A stretch of 5,128 nucleotides of DNA, from positions 1 through 5,128 of the forward strand of contig CAZAPS010000067.1 of NCBI GenBank assembly GCA_964487355.1, read 5' to 3'. The notes beneath the pieces are model-generated. The model worked only from the letters and a program-made list of their open reading frames with translations, made no database searches and was not told the origin of the DNA. The position numbers and the translations under genes were made by a program. Every line of letters begins with the position of its first letter. Positions within the stretch are counted from its first letter, which is position 1. The stretch is from JAXGYX01 sp964487355 (GTDB lineage Bacteria; Bacillota; Clostridia; Saccharofermentanales; Fastidiosipilaceae). Of this stretch, positions 5,075-5,128 are shown in pieces.

Positions 5075-5128
5075 TGGAGGCACCACCCAGAATTGAACTG
5101 GGGATAAAGGTTTTGCAGACCTCTGCCT
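5075..5128 (-). tRNA. tRNA-Cys (GCA), 3' part, cut by the window edge
   Basis: Reading the minus strand, the window begins in the D-arm (AGGCAG), followed by an anticodon stem GAGGT/ACCTT around the loop CTGCAAA with anticodon GCA (5116-5114). Then come a four-base variable loop TATC, a T-arm CCCAG-TTCAATT-CTGGG, the acceptor strand TGGTGCC, discriminator T (5078) and an encoded CCA (5077-5075). The T discriminator is the standard identity base for tRNA-Cys. The 5' acceptor strand and most of the D-arm lie outside the window, so the gene may be the last in a tRNA cluster. Confidence 0.95.

Noticed and set aside
5015..5084. 8-base inverted repeat between the tRNA acceptor strand (5077-5084) and GAGGCACC on the minus strand at 5022-5015
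   Set aside because: It looks like a copy of the tRNA 5' strand, or an alternative pairing. Only 8 bases match, which chance could give in this much sequence, and no further tRNA-like structure follows.
5040..5128. tRNA-Cys 3' end as an integration site for a mobile element
   Set aside because: I find no repeat of the tRNA end elsewhere in the window, and no integrase or excisionase gene.
1..5128. CRISPR array, insertion sequence or tandem repeats
   Set aside because: No regularly spaced repeats, transposase reading frame or terminal inverted repeats were seen.

Overview
The window fits a bacterium of the Firmicutes (Bacillota), most likely a clostridial relative. The pointers are strong purine-rich ribosome binding sites (AAAGGAG, AGGGAGGGG), a tRNA-Cys gene with encoded CCA, and a sigma factor linked to a PrsW-like protease, a pairing best known from Bacillus. 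No marker here fixes the genus. Every gene I can support lies on the minus strand, so transcription runs from the right edge to the left. The window is densely coding: the only gaps are about 150 bases (4930-5077) and about 170 bases (1772-1940).

Right edge (4930-5128): the 3' part of a tRNA-Cys(GCA) gene runs off the window. Just downstream is a GC-rich hairpin followed by a run of T, which should end the tRNA transcript. Next comes a leader with a good -10 box (TATACT) and a bulged inverted repeat that could hide the ribosome binding site of the next gene.

Operon 1 (4929-1941): two genes overlap by 14 bases. The first encodes a compact hydantoinase/oxoprolinase-family ASKHA ATPase of 564 aa. 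The second encodes a class II-type histone-deacetylase-fold amidohydrolase of 435 aa, with an added C-terminal region holding a CxxC...CxxC pair. Both families act on amide bonds (cyclic amides or imides, and N-acetyl groups). Their coupling suggests a shared catabolic or deacetylation pathway with unknown substrate.

Operon 2 (1771 to beyond 1): four genes overlap by 14, 8 and 4 bases, so they are probably translationally coupled. They encode an ECF-like sigma-70 factor (184 aa from a GTG start), a small two-helix membrane protein (113 aa), a seven-helix membrane protein (209 aa), and the N-terminal 90 aa of a membrane protein with the APxxEExxK motif of PrsW-type glutamic intramembrane proteases. 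The layout suggests a membrane-signal-to-transcription module: membrane sensor, intramembrane protease, candidate anti-sigma protein and sigma factor. This is the most interesting part of the window, because neither small membrane protein has a recognisable classical anti-sigma or site-1-substrate domain.
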